Of a stretch of DNA of 7,775 nt, positions 1 to 5,774 are shown in pieces; the first letter of the stretch is position 1, and each line of letters opens with the position of its first letter. Source of the DNA: an uncultured Selenomonadales bacterium. Its GTDB lineage: Bacteria; Bacillota; Negativicutes; Selenomonadales; Selenomonadaceae. Position numbers and translations under genes: made by a program. The notes beneath the pieces were generated by a model. That model had not been told where the DNA came from. It saw only the letters and a program-made list of their open reading frames with translations, and did no database searches. The stretch spans positions 1 through 7,775 of the forward strand of contig CALGGV010000339.1 of NCBI GenBank assembly GCA_937915725.1. Direction: 5' to 3'.

Positions 1-277
1 TGACAGTTAAGCCTTCCTTCATAATTGCGCCCGCGCCGAGAAAACCAATACCGCTTACAACTTGCGCCGCCAATCTTGCAGGGTCTGCATTGGTTCTCCC
101 TTCGACGTTAAAATATAAAGCCTCGCTTAACACCATTATCAAACAAGAGCCGAGACAAACTAGGACGTTTGTCCGTAAGCCGGCAGATTTTCGCCGACTT
201 TGTCGCTCATATCCTATTACGCCGCCCAATACGCAAGCCAGCGTTAATCTAAAAAATAATTCCCATTCAGAAATCAA
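1..277 (-). CDS. MgtC/SapB-family membrane protein, N-terminal part (3' end outside window)
   Basis: This gene is read on the minus strand and runs off the left edge, so only about 92 N-terminal residues are visible. The translation shows the classic start of the MgtC/SapB family: an opening hydrophobic helix with RLTLACVLGGVIGYER (about residues 9-24), then SAGLRTNVLVCLGS (about 29-42), then a DPARLAAQVVSGIGFLGAGAI block (from about 65). These are the conserved family motifs, including the G-ER and AGLRT signatures. Members are inner-membrane proteins. Some are virulence-linked regulators of Mg2+/phosphate homeostasis or of the F-type ATPase, but many have no known role, so I give no gene symbol. 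I chose the TTG at 277 because AGGTGA lies five bases upstream (288-283). An in-frame GTG at 286 overlaps that Shine-Dalgarno and has none of its own. A heptamer array sits immediately upstream. Family assignment is secure; the physiological role is not. Confidence 0.9.
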   Translation of the reverse strand, partial: MISEWELFFRLTLACVLGGVIGYERQSRRKSAGLRTNVLVCLGSCLIMVLSEALYFNVEGRTNADPARLAAQVVSGIGFLGAGAIMKEGLTV

Positions 278-292
278 AACTATCACCTGTTT

Positions 293-327
293 AAGGATTA
301 AAGACTAAGGGCTAAGGACTAGGGATT
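293..327. repeat. Five-unit degenerate heptamer array (AAGGACT type), copy 1
   Basis: Five consecutive 7-base units fill this stretch, with boundaries at 293, 300, 307, 314 and 321. The units follow the pattern AARGRYT, and the last is offset to AGGGATT. The array ends about five bases from the Shine-Dalgarno of the minus-strand MgtC-like gene, so it lies in that gene's probable 5' leader. A second array with the same unit family and unit number lies at 5025-5059. The rest of the gap to the next gene (328-402) is AT-rich. I see no convincing terminator for the upstream hydrolase gene there, only a weak GGAT/ATCC hairpin at 323-335. Confidence 0.75.
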
Positions 328-402
328 TTTTATCCTATCCGGTTAAAAATATGCAATGAAAAAACGCCCTTGCCTAAAATTATAAAATTTATGAATAAGT
401 GC

Positions 403-1212
403 TTATTGTACCAAAATTGCTTTAAACATAGATAAAATTTCTTGTCCGTAATATCTGCCGGGAACAGCCCAACGCCCGTTTAAATCCTGCCAATTTTCCA
501 AAGTTCTATCGCCGTAAGTATTGCGTACAATATCATAGCGCGGGTCGATAATTGGCGTTAAAGGTCTGCGCGTCGAAGAATACGCCAACAAATGTTGAAT
601 ATGTGCACGGACGCCCATTTGTGGAGTTGCAAAAAATTCGCCTTTGACGCCGCCGCCCGTTGTCCCTAAGCCGCAATAATTATTTTGTTCAGGAATAACA
701 TCGCCGCCATATTTAAAAAATCCGGTTTCTTTTAAAGCCTGAGCGAATGCTACATCAGGGCGAATACCTTCACGCGCTCCTTCTTCGTAATAGTAGGAAA
801 CAATTTCTTCAGCCGATACCGCCAATTCCGGAAATGGATTGTTATTCAAAAGATAACGTACGCATTGTTCCTGCGTTGCCATTGGTGTACCGATTATCGA
901 AGTATCATAAATTGAAACTGTTTCCGGCACTGAAATATTTTCCGGCTCGTAATACATTTCTGAATAAGACGTATAATTTGTTTCGGAATCATTAACCAAA
1001 ATTTCGTGCGGCGTAATTTCCGGACGCAAAATTGAATCAGTTCGTTTTACAGTTACAGTTTTGTTTTTACTTGCTTTTTGTCTCGCCTCCGATTTCGTAG
1101 TAACTTTTGAATCGTGAATCCTTTTTGCATTTGCATTTAGCGGCAAGGAAATTGCAAGCGCACCAATTACAAACGCAGAAAGAAACTTTTTAAAACTTTT
1201 TTCATTCAACAT
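403..1212 (-). CDS. Exported glucosaminidase-domain protein (GH73-like peptidoglycan hydrolase)
   Basis: The product is a 269-residue protein predicted to be exported. A basic start and hydrophobic core (residues 1-26) end in an ANA signal-peptidase site near residue 29. A low-complexity, Lys/Ser/Thr/Glu-rich linker covers about 30-115, and the C-terminal domain about 125-269 resembles the GH73 / mannosyl-glycoprotein endo-beta-N-acetylglucosaminidase family. Visible landmarks are ALKETGFF with the likely catalytic Glu162, NNYCGLGTTGG (178-187), a DPRYDIVR segment (223-230) and the closing GRWAVPGRYYGQEI (246-259). The expected role is cleavage of peptidoglycan glycan strands in cell-wall turnover or daughter-cell separation. 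I see no SH3 or LysM wall-binding repeats. The ATG at 1212 is preferred because GAGGTG (1222-1217) precedes it by four bases. The ATG at 1224 overlaps that site and lacks its own. A strong promoter lies upstream at 1255-1283. The substrate is inferred from the family only. Confidence 0.85.
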   Translation of the reverse strand: MLNEKSFKKFLSAFVIGALAISLPLNANAKRIHDSKVTTKSEARQKASKNKTVTVKRTDSILRPEITPHEILVNDSETNYTSYSEMYYEPENISVPETVSIYDTSIIGTPMATQEQCVRYLLNNNPFPELAVSAEEIVSYYYEEGAREGIRPDVAFAQALKETGFFKYGGDVIPEQNNYCGLGTTGGGVKGEFFATPQMGVRAHIQHLLAYSSTRRPLTPIIDPRYDIVRNTYGDRTLENWQDLNGRWAVPGRYYGQEILSMFKAILVQ

Positions 1213-1254
1213 TAAACACCTCATTTTTCATAGAAATTTCAGCTAACCTTGCAA

Positions 1255-1283
1255 AGTATACAACATAAATTTTTTAAGTGCAA
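1255..1283 (-). promoter_or_regulatory. Sigma-70-type promoter of the glucosaminidase gene
   Basis: On the minus strand, TTGCAC (1283-1278) and TATACT (1260-1255) are separated by exactly 17 bases. The -35 matches the consensus in four of six positions and the -10 in five of six. The expected start near 1248 leaves a leader of about 35 bases before the ATG at 1212, which contains the GAGGTG ribosome-binding site. Confidence 0.7.
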
Positions 1284-1305
1284 GAATTACTTTCATTTAT
1301 TGGAA

Positions 1306-1324
1306 AAATTTTTAATAAAAATTT
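1306..1324. repeat. AT-only inverted repeat between divergent promoters
   Basis: AAATTTTT (1306-1313) and AAAAATTT (1317-1324) form a perfect 8-base inverted repeat around a 3-base centre. It abuts the -35 of the rightward promoter and lies about 23 bases behind the -35 of the leftward one. It could be an operator or an UP-element-like tract, but AT-only palindromes arise easily by chance in DNA of this composition. Confidence 0.35.
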
Positions 1325-1325
1325 A

Positions 1326-1354
1326 AAGACAAAGTAAAATCATTGCAGTATAAT
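1326..1354 (+). promoter_or_regulatory. Promoter of the secreted repeat-protein gene
   Basis: A perfect TATAAT (1349-1354) lies 17 bases after AAGACA (1326-1331), which matches TTGACA in its last four positions. A start near 1361 gives a short leader holding GGAGGTGA before the ATG at 1385. Because the -10 lies downstream of the in-frame ATG at 1343, this promoter also argues against that ATG as the start. Confidence 0.65.
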
Positions 1355-1384
1355 CACGTTGAAACTTTTGGAGGTGAAATTTTT

Positions 1385-2044
1385 ATGAACAATATAAAAA
1401 AGAAATTAATCGCCGGAATTTTAAGCGGCGCAATAATTTTTACAGGCGGGCTCGCTTTAAATTCCGTGCAAGCTGCCGATGATTCAAATAAACAACAAAA
1501 AGTAGAGCGTCAACGCCACGAACGCCCGCAAATGACAGATGAACAACGCGCCCAATTTGCCCAAAAAGTTGCTGAACGTTACGGCGTCAATCAAGCTGAA
1601 GTTGAGACTGCTTTTAAAAATAATGTTCACTTTGACGATATAAGAATTGCGGCGAAACTTGCCAAACTTAGCGGAAAATCTTTTTCTGAAGTTCTTTCAA
1701 TGAAATCAGATTGGCGGCAGGTTGCCGAAAAACTCGGCTTGACTCACCAACAAATTGAAGAATATACAAAAAATGAACGCCTCGAAGAACTTGCAGAACG
1801 TTCCAAACTTGACAAAAAAACTGTTGAAAGTCTTTTGAAAGAAAATTACAACCCGCACGATATTACCATTGCCGGTATTATTGCCAATGAATCCGGAAAA
1901 AATGTTAAAAGCGTCATTGCCAAAAAGAAAATTAACAACAGTTGGGAAGATGTTGCAAAAGAATTTAAAGTTGATTTAAATAAATTTAGAAAAGGCGATC
2001 GTCACTTTGACGACGAAGATTGGGAAAACAGCGAACGCCCATAA
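1385..2044 (+). CDS. Secreted protein of unknown function with two internal ~70-residue repeats
   Basis: The product has 219 residues. Residues 1-30 form a good signal peptide: MNNIKKK, a hydrophobic core, then VQA before the charged mature start. After a polar linker rich in Arg, Gln and Glu (31-56), two related units follow at about 57-126 and 132-201. Each has a helix opening with a 'hydrophobic-VE' step, then a D-I-x-I-A segment (DIRIAA at 85-90, DITIAG at 159-164), then SGK (96-98; ESGK at 169-172), then W-x-x-VA (W110, W187). This points to an old internal duplication of an alpha-helical domain. The tail (205-219) is acidic. I do not recognise a named family with confidence. Size and location loosely recall small periplasmic stress proteins, but no Spy/CpxP LTxxQ motif is present. 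The start at 1385 follows GGAGGTGA by a standard spacing. The gene is monocistronic, with its own promoter (1326-1354) and terminator (2072-2101). Confidence 0.85.
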   Translation: MNNIKKKLIAGILSGAIIFTGGLALNSVQAADDSNKQQKVERQRHERPQMTDEQRAQFAQKVAERYGVNQAEVETAFKNNVHFDDIRIAAKLAKLSGKSFSEVLSMKSDWRQVAEKLGLTHQQIEEYTKNERLEELAERSKLDKKTVESLLKENYNPHDITIAGIIANESGKNVKSVIAKKKINNSWEDVAKEFKVDLNKFRKGDRHFDDEDWENSERP

Positions 2045-2071
2045 TTTAAAATTTTTAAAATGACGAACTAT

Positions 2072-2101
2072 GCACAACTGCAAAAACGGTTGTGCTTTTT
2101 T
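2072..2101 (+). terminator. Rho-independent terminator of the secreted repeat-protein gene
   Basis: GCACAAC (2072-2078) pairs with GTTGTGC (2089-2095). The stem extends inward by a T-G and a G-C pair to nine base pairs around a CAAAAA loop. Six T residues follow directly (2096-2101). The stem begins 27 bases after the stop codon, an ideal position for the upstream gene. Confidence 0.9.
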
Positions 2102-2103
2102 AG

Positions 2104-2132
2104 TTGCAAAAATAGCCGCGTTGTTGTAGGAT
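2104..2132 (+). promoter_or_regulatory. Probable promoter of the 86-residue protein gene
   Basis: TTGCAA (2104-2109) and TAGGAT (2127-2132) are spaced by 17 bases, each matching the consensus in four of six positions. The site begins three bases after the T-run of the preceding terminator and ends 21 bases before the next start codon. That is where a promoter is needed, but the hexamers are weak. Confidence 0.45.
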
Positions 2133-2153
2133 TTACAAAAGGAGTTGGACGCT

Positions 2154-2414
2154 ATGAAAATTCAAGGCGCAGTAATTATCGAACAGGGAGTAACTTTCGC
2201 AATAGTTGCCGTCAAACAATCAGTCACAAATTACACTTCCAGAATAATCAGCACGCGGCAACAGCTACAATATTTTTTCCCAAATATGCCAATAATTTTA
2301 ATGTCGCTTGATTCAAATGGAAAGCCCCATTATTACGGCAGGCGGGATATTGTAGAATTTTTAAAAACAATTCGATTAGATCAAATTCCATGGAAAGAAT
2401 ATCATATTTATTGA
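2154..2414 (+). CDS. Small conserved-looking hypothetical protein (86 aa)
   Basis: The ATG at 2154 follows AAAGGAG (2138-2144) by nine bases. The in-frame TTG at 2145 touches the Shine-Dalgarno and is rejected. The product has no signal peptide or membrane segment. It begins with a beta-type hydrophobic stretch (VIIEQGVTFAIVAVK, about 7-21), continues with a helix rich in Arg and Gln that ends in YFFPNMPIILM (40-50), and closes with YYGRRDIVEFL (60-70) and IPWKEY (78-83). The alternating strand-helix pattern and the 'P-IILM-D--G-P-YYGR-DIV-FL' motif suggest a small compact alpha/beta domain. I recall similar small uncharacterised proteins from Negativicutes but cannot name a family or function. 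Upstream is a terminator-promoter pair. Downstream lies the fold-back element rather than a gene, so it appears to be transcribed alone. Confidence 0.75.
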   Translation: MKIQGAVIIEQGVTFAIVAVKQSVTNYTSRIISTRQQLQYFFPNMPIILMSLDSNGKPHYYGRRDIVEFLKTIRLDQIPWKEYHIY

Positions 2415-2447
2415 AGATTTTTTTTAAGTTTTAAGACTTAACAAGTC

Positions 2448-2632
2448 GGCATTTCTTTCTTTAGAAGAAAGAAACGCCTAGCAAAGAAAGAATCGCCGCG
2501 CACCTGCGTTGCAAATGCGATGAGTAAGAGCATTTGCTCGCGTCAAACAAAAAGTAGTTCAAAGTTCCAGCCGCGTTTTCTCACGTTACCTAATCCTAAA
2601 ATCCCAAGCAAAAACGGAGTGCGGTGCGCGGC
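2448..2632. repeat. Fold-back intergenic repeat element, copy A
   Basis: This element fills most of the 292-base gap before rsmB. From left to right it contains a pyrimidine/purine hairpin (TTTCTTTCTT 2452-2461 with AAGAAAGAAA 2465-2474, flanked by GGC/GCC), a CAAAGAAAG tract, the stem arm GCCGCGCACC (2495-2504), an inner hairpin GCAAATGC/GCATTTGC (2511-2518 and 2530-2537), a conserved core (2568-2624), and the closing arm GGTGCGCGGC (2623-2632), which pairs perfectly with 2495-2504. CGTT (2507-2510) can also pair with AACG (2613-2616). A second copy lies at 6933-7096. The remaining bases up to the rsmB start (2633-2706) show only a weak CACAAT/ATTGTG hairpin (2643-2670) and the rsmB ribosome-binding site. 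No promoter there is convincing. The element may be a REP/MITE-type repeat or a structured RNA. Confidence 0.75.
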
Positions 2633-2706
2633 ATTCCATAGGCACAATGTTCATTTTTTGGGTTATTGTGTAGGTACTTTTATTAAATTTTAAAGGAGCA
2701 AAGATT

Positions 2707-3993
2707 TTGGACAGAGCAAGATTTTCGGCAATAAAAACCGTGTACGCCGTACAAAGTCAAGGCGCGTATTCAAACGTTGCACTCGCGCAGATTTTGCGGC
2801 AAGAAAAATTATCAGATATTGACAGGCGATTTTGTACCGAATTGGTTTACGGCACAATAAAAGTTGGGGCGTCTTTAGACTGGAAAATTTCAAAATATGT
2901 AGACCGCCCGCTTGAAAAAATCGACGCAAAAATTTTGGCAGTATTGCGCGTTGGAATGTATCAAATTTTTTTCTTGGACAGAGTGCCAAATTCTGCGGCG
3001 GTCAATGAATCTGTAGAAATTGCAAAAAAATTCTGTGGTATAGGCGCGTCAAAATTTGTGAACGGTGTTTTGCGCTCGGCGGTACGTGCGCCGCAAAAAT
3101 CAGAGTTCCCAAACGATAACAGCGTTGAAACTTTGGCGTTAAAAACTTTTCATCCCGCGTGGATTGTAAAATTATTCGTTGAAGAATTTGGGCTCGAAAC
3201 GGCAAAAAAAATCTGCGCGACGGATAATATTGAGCCGTCACTTTGTTTACGTGTAAATTTTTTAAAGTCTAATCGTGCAGAAATTTTGGACACACTAAAA
3301 AAATTCGGTGCAACCGCCGAAATATCAAAACTTGTACCGGAAGGAATTATTTGCAAAAGTCACGGCGCGTTGGACAGTTTTAAGCCGCTGAAAATTGGAA
3401 TGTGTCAAGTGCAAGATGAAAGTTCAATGCTTGCCGCGCATTGGCTTAACCCTGCAGAGGGCGATTTTGTAATTGACTGTTGCGCCGCGCCCGGCGGTAA
3501 AGCTACGCACATTGCCGAGCTTATGAAAAATCACGGGCGAATTATTGCCGCCGATATTTACGAAACTAAATTGCAACATATCAAAGAAAACGCCAAAAGA
3601 CTTGGAATAAAAATTATTGAGCCGGTATTACTTGATGCCAGAAATATTGGCGAAAAATTTTTCAATAAAGCCGACAAAGTTTTGATTGACGCGCCCTGCT
3701 CCGGCTTAGGCGTCATTCGGCGAAAAGCTGATTTACGCTGGAAAAAATCTTTTGAAGAAATTGCCGAATTGCCGAAACTTCAAGCCGAAATTCTTGCAAG
3801 TGCCGCAAAAGCCGTAAAAAAAGGCGGTACGCTGATTTACAGTACGTGTACAATTATACGACGTGAAAATGAAGATATTGTGGAAAATTTTCTCAAAAAC
3901 AATAAAAATTTTAAAATTGTCAAAATGAAAAAATTTCTGCCGCATATTGATGGTACTGACGGCTTTTTCATTGCTAAATTAGTTAGGAGTTAA
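2707..3993 (+). CDS. rsmB: 16S rRNA (cytosine-967 C5)-methyltransferase RsmB
   Basis: The enzyme methylates C967 of 16S rRNA using S-adenosylmethionine. The 428-residue length is normal for the family. Residues about 1-130 form the NusB-like RNA-binding domain, with DRRFCTELVYGTIK at 39-52 and ILAVLRVGMYQ through VLRSAVR at 76-127. The catalytic Rossmann domain carries DCCAAPGGK (257-265) for cofactor binding, the acidic Asp283 of AADIYE, DAPCSGLG with Cys331 (328-335), DLRW (342-345), and STC with the catalytic-type Cys381 (379-381). Both methylation cysteines of the m5C family are therefore present, and the protein looks intact, ending in the usual DGFFIAKL segment. The TTG start follows AAAGGAG (2692-2698) by eight bases, and its product begins directly with the family's RFSAIKTVYAV helix. 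It is the first gene of the methyltransferase/ftsW cluster. The Shine-Dalgarno of rlmN lies inside its last codons. Confidence 0.96.
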   Translation: MDRARFSAIKTVYAVQSQGAYSNVALAQILRQEKLSDIDRRFCTELVYGTIKVGASLDWKISKYVDRPLEKIDAKILAVLRVGMYQIFFLDRVPNSAAVNESVEIAKKFCGIGASKFVNGVLRSAVRAPQKSEFPNDNSVETLALKTFHPAWIVKLFVEEFGLETAKKICATDNIEPSLCLRVNFLKSNRAEILDTLKKFGATAEISKLVPEGIICKSHGALDSFKPLKIGMCQVQDESSMLAAHWLNPAEGDFVIDCCAAPGGKATHIAELMKNHGRIIAADIYETKLQHIKENAKRLGIKIIEPVLLDARNIGEKFFNKADKVLIDAPCSGLGVIRRKADLRWKKSFEEIAELPKLQAEILASAAKAVKKGGTLIYSTCTIIRRENEDIVENFLKNNKNFKIVKMKKFLPHIDGTDGFFIAKLVRS

Positions 3994-3997
3994 AATT

Positions 3998-5047
3998 TTG
4001 GAAAAGAAAAATTTATTCGGTTTAACTTTAGCTGAAATTGAAACTGAACTTTCAAACTTGCCGAAATTCCGCGCCAAACAAATTGCAAATTGGATTTATC
4101 AGCGCGGCGCAATTTCTTTTGAAGATATGACGGACTTACCTAAAATTCTTCGCGCAGATTTAGAAAAAAATTTTGAAATTCAAACGCCGCAACTTGTCAA
4201 AAAATTAGTCTCAAAAGATAATCTGACAACAAAATTTTTGCTTGCGTTTAATGACGGCGCGGCAGTCGAAGTTGTTTTAATGCGCCACGATTACGGCAAC
4301 AGCATTTGTATTTCAACGCAAGTTGGCTGCCAAATGGGCTGTAAATTTTGCGCGTCAACTTTGAACGGCTTAGAAAGAAATTTGACGGTGGGCGAAATGC
4401 TCGGCGAAATTATTTTTGTACAAAATTTCCTGCGCGACGAAAAGCAAAAAGTTGATACGCTTGTAATTATGGGAACGGGCGAGCCACTTACAAATTTTGA
4501 CAACCTTTTAAAAATGTTGAAACTTTTGCACGAAAATTATACACTAGGTTTAAGCTACAGAAAAATTACAATTTCAACTTGTGGAATTGTCCCCGCCATT
4601 AAAAAATTAATCGCCGAAAAAATTCCCGTGACGCTGTCAATTTCTTTGCACGCGCCGAATAATAAATTGCGCTCCGCACTTATGCCGATTAATTCTGCAT
4701 TCCCGCTTGAGGAAGTTTTAAAAGCCGGCGCAGAATACGCACTTGAAACAGGGCGGCGCGTTACCTACGAATATATTTTGATTGGCGGCGTCAATGACAC
4801 TGAAGAACACGCCCGCCAACTTGCCAAAATTCTTGCAGGGCAACTTTGCAACGTCAATTTAATTCCAATTAATCCCGTGGACGAAAGAAATTTTCAGCCG
4901 CCTACTCATAACGCCGTTCAAAAATTTTTCCATTTCCTAAATTCGCACAATATCAACGCTACTATCAGAAAAGAATTTGGCGCGGGAATTAACGCGGCTT
5001 GCGGGCAGCTTCGCTACGCTTCGCAAGGACTAAAGACTAAGGATTAA
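3998..5047 (+). CDS. rlmN: Dual-specificity rRNA/tRNA (adenine C2)-methyltransferase RlmN
   Basis: RlmN is a radical-SAM enzyme that makes 2-methyladenosine at A2503 of 23S rRNA and A37 of some tRNAs. The radical-SAM cluster motif is CQMGCKFC (Cys111, Cys115, Cys118). Cys104 (NSICIS) and Cys335 (NAACGQLR) match the two other cysteines of the family, Cys335 being the methyl-carrying one. MGTGEPL (158-164), SISLHAP (214-220) and NLIPINP (287-293) are further signatures. The TTG start lies four bases after the rsmB stop, and its Shine-Dalgarno (TTAGGAG) lies in the rsmB coding end, so the two are probably translationally coupled. The normal family end, ACGQLR, is reached at residue 339. The remaining residues YASQGLKTKD are extra, and from Gln343 to the stop they are encoded by a heptamer repeat array (5025-5059). 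The core enzyme appears intact, and the tail is probably neutral. Confidence 0.96.
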   Translation: MEKKNLFGLTLAEIETELSNLPKFRAKQIANWIYQRGAISFEDMTDLPKILRADLEKNFEIQTPQLVKKLVSKDNLTTKFLLAFNDGAAVEVVLMRHDYGNSICISTQVGCQMGCKFCASTLNGLERNLTVGEMLGEIIFVQNFLRDEKQKVDTLVIMGTGEPLTNFDNLLKMLKLLHENYTLGLSYRKITISTCGIVPAIKKLIAEKIPVTLSISLHAPNNKLRSALMPINSAFPLEEVLKAGAEYALETGRRVTYEYILIGGVNDTEEHARQLAKILAGQLCNVNLIPINPVDERNFQPPTHNAVQKFFHFLNSHNINATIRKEFGAGINAACGQLRYASQGLKTKD

Positions 5048-5059
5048 GGGCTAGGGAAT
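5025..5059. repeat. Five-unit degenerate heptamer array (AAGGACT type), copy 2
   Basis: Units begin at 5025, 5032, 5039, 5046 and 5053 and follow AARGRYT, with the last offset to AGGGAAT as in copy 1 (293-327). The first three units encode the C-terminal residues of RlmN. The stop TAA (5045-5047) spans the boundary between units three and four. A short CTTCGC/CGCTTCGC direct duplication (5009-5024) precedes the array and is also outside the normal rlmN end. Confidence 0.8.
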
Positions 5060-5060
5060 A

Positions 5061-5089
5061 TTGCATTTTGTCAAATTCTAAAATAAAAT
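5061..5089 (+). promoter_or_regulatory. Possible internal promoter before trmB
   Basis: TTGCAT (5061-5066) and TAAAAT (5084-5089) are spaced by 17 bases. The -10 matches the consensus in five of six positions, the -35 only in three. It lies in the 73-base rlmN-trmB gap directly after the heptamer array, the widest gap in the cluster. It could give trmB and the ftsW-like gene independent expression. AT-rich sequence makes chance matches likely. Confidence 0.35.
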
Positions 5090-5120
5090 ATTTTGGATTA
5101 ATGAAAAGGAAGTGGAAATT

Positions 5121-5762
5121 TTGAGATTGAGGAAAAAGCCTCACACTTTTGAAAAGTTGGAAAATTTTTCTGACTTTGTAACGGTTAAAAAAATCGATTC
5201 TTCATACGCCGGAAATTGGAAAAAATTATTTGGCAATGAAAATCAAATTTTTGTCGAACTTGGAACGGGCAAAGGCGATTTTATTTCACAACTTGCCGAA
5301 AAAAATCCACAGATAAATTTTATTGGGCTGGAAATGGAACCAACTGTAATTTTGGCGGCGGCGCGGAAAGTTCAAGAAAAAAAACTTTCCAACGTCAAAC
5401 TTTTTGTTTTTGATATTAATAATATTGAAGAAATTTTTTCTGAAAACGAAATTGACAGGATTTATATAAATTTTTGCGACCCGTGGTCTAAAAAAAGACA
5501 CGCCAAACGCCGCTTAACGTACATAACATTTTTGCAGAAGTACAAAAAAATTCTTGTACCAAACGGCGAAATTCATTTTAAGACAGACAATCGCGGGCTT
5601 TTCGATTTTTCACTTGAACAATTTGAACTGGCAAATTTCAAAGTTCGTGACATTTCCTACGATTTACACGCCAACGAGCCGCCGGAAAATATCCGTACAG
5701 AATACGAGAACAGATTTAGCGCGGCGGGCGTTCCAATAAATCGTTGTGTTGTTACGGTTTAA
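5121..5762 (+). CDS. trmB: tRNA (guanine-46 N7)-methyltransferase TrmB
   Basis: TrmB forms m7G46 in the variable loop of tRNA with S-adenosylmethionine. The 213-residue product has the cofactor motif VELGTGKGDF (45-54), then GLEME (69-73), the substrate loop INFCDPWSKKRHAKRRL (116-132), HFKTDN (152-157) and the C-terminal TEYENRFSAAGVPINR (193-208). All are diagnostic and complete. I place the start at the TTG at 5121, giving MRLRKKP, the usual beginning of bacterial TrmB. GGAAGTGG (5108-5115) lies upstream. A GTG at 5112 in the same frame would add MEI but sits inside that ribosome-binding stretch. The stop is 12 bases before the ftsW-like gene. A seven-codon frame from ATG 5101 ends in a TGA overlapping this TTG, probably by chance. 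Confidence 0.95.
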   Translation: MRLRKKPHTFEKLENFSDFVTVKKIDSSYAGNWKKLFGNENQIFVELGTGKGDFISQLAEKNPQINFIGLEMEPTVILAAARKVQEKKLSNVKLFVFDINNIEEIFSENEIDRIYINFCDPWSKKRHAKRRLTYITFLQKYKKILVPNGEIHFKTDNRGLFDFSLEQFELANFKVRDISYDLHANEPPENIRTEYENRFSAAGVPINRCVVTV

Positions 5763-5774
5763 GGCGGTGAGGAA

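Noticed and set aside
90..308. Open frame of 72 codons on the plus strand
   Set aside because: It is antisense to the MgtC-like coding region, and its product resembles nothing. The minus-strand reading shows conserved family motifs.
1213..1224. Upstream ATG at 1224 for the glucosaminidase gene
   Set aside because: It overlaps the GAGGTG site that serves the ATG at 1212 and would add MRCL in front of a normal signal peptide.
1343..1384. Upstream in-frame ATG that would extend the secreted protein by 14 residues
   Set aside because: It lies before the TATAAT at 1349-1354, lacks a ribosome-binding site and would bury the signal peptide. The ATG at 1385 has GGAGGTGA.
2060..2311. 83-codon plus-strand frame overlapping the small-protein gene
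   Set aside because: It starts within the terminator region without a Shine-Dalgarno and is out of frame with the better-supported gene at 2154-2414.
5025..5059. Possible CRISPR or direct-repeat attachment site
   Set aside because: Units are contiguous 7-mers without spacers, there are no cas genes, and no integrase or tRNA gene is nearby.
5101..5124. Seven-codon frame (MKRKWKF) whose TGA overlaps the TTG start of trmB, as a possible coupling leader peptide
   Set aside because: There is no convincing ribosome-binding site before the ATG at 5101, and such short frames are frequent by chance. It would need conservation in relatives to be taken seriously.
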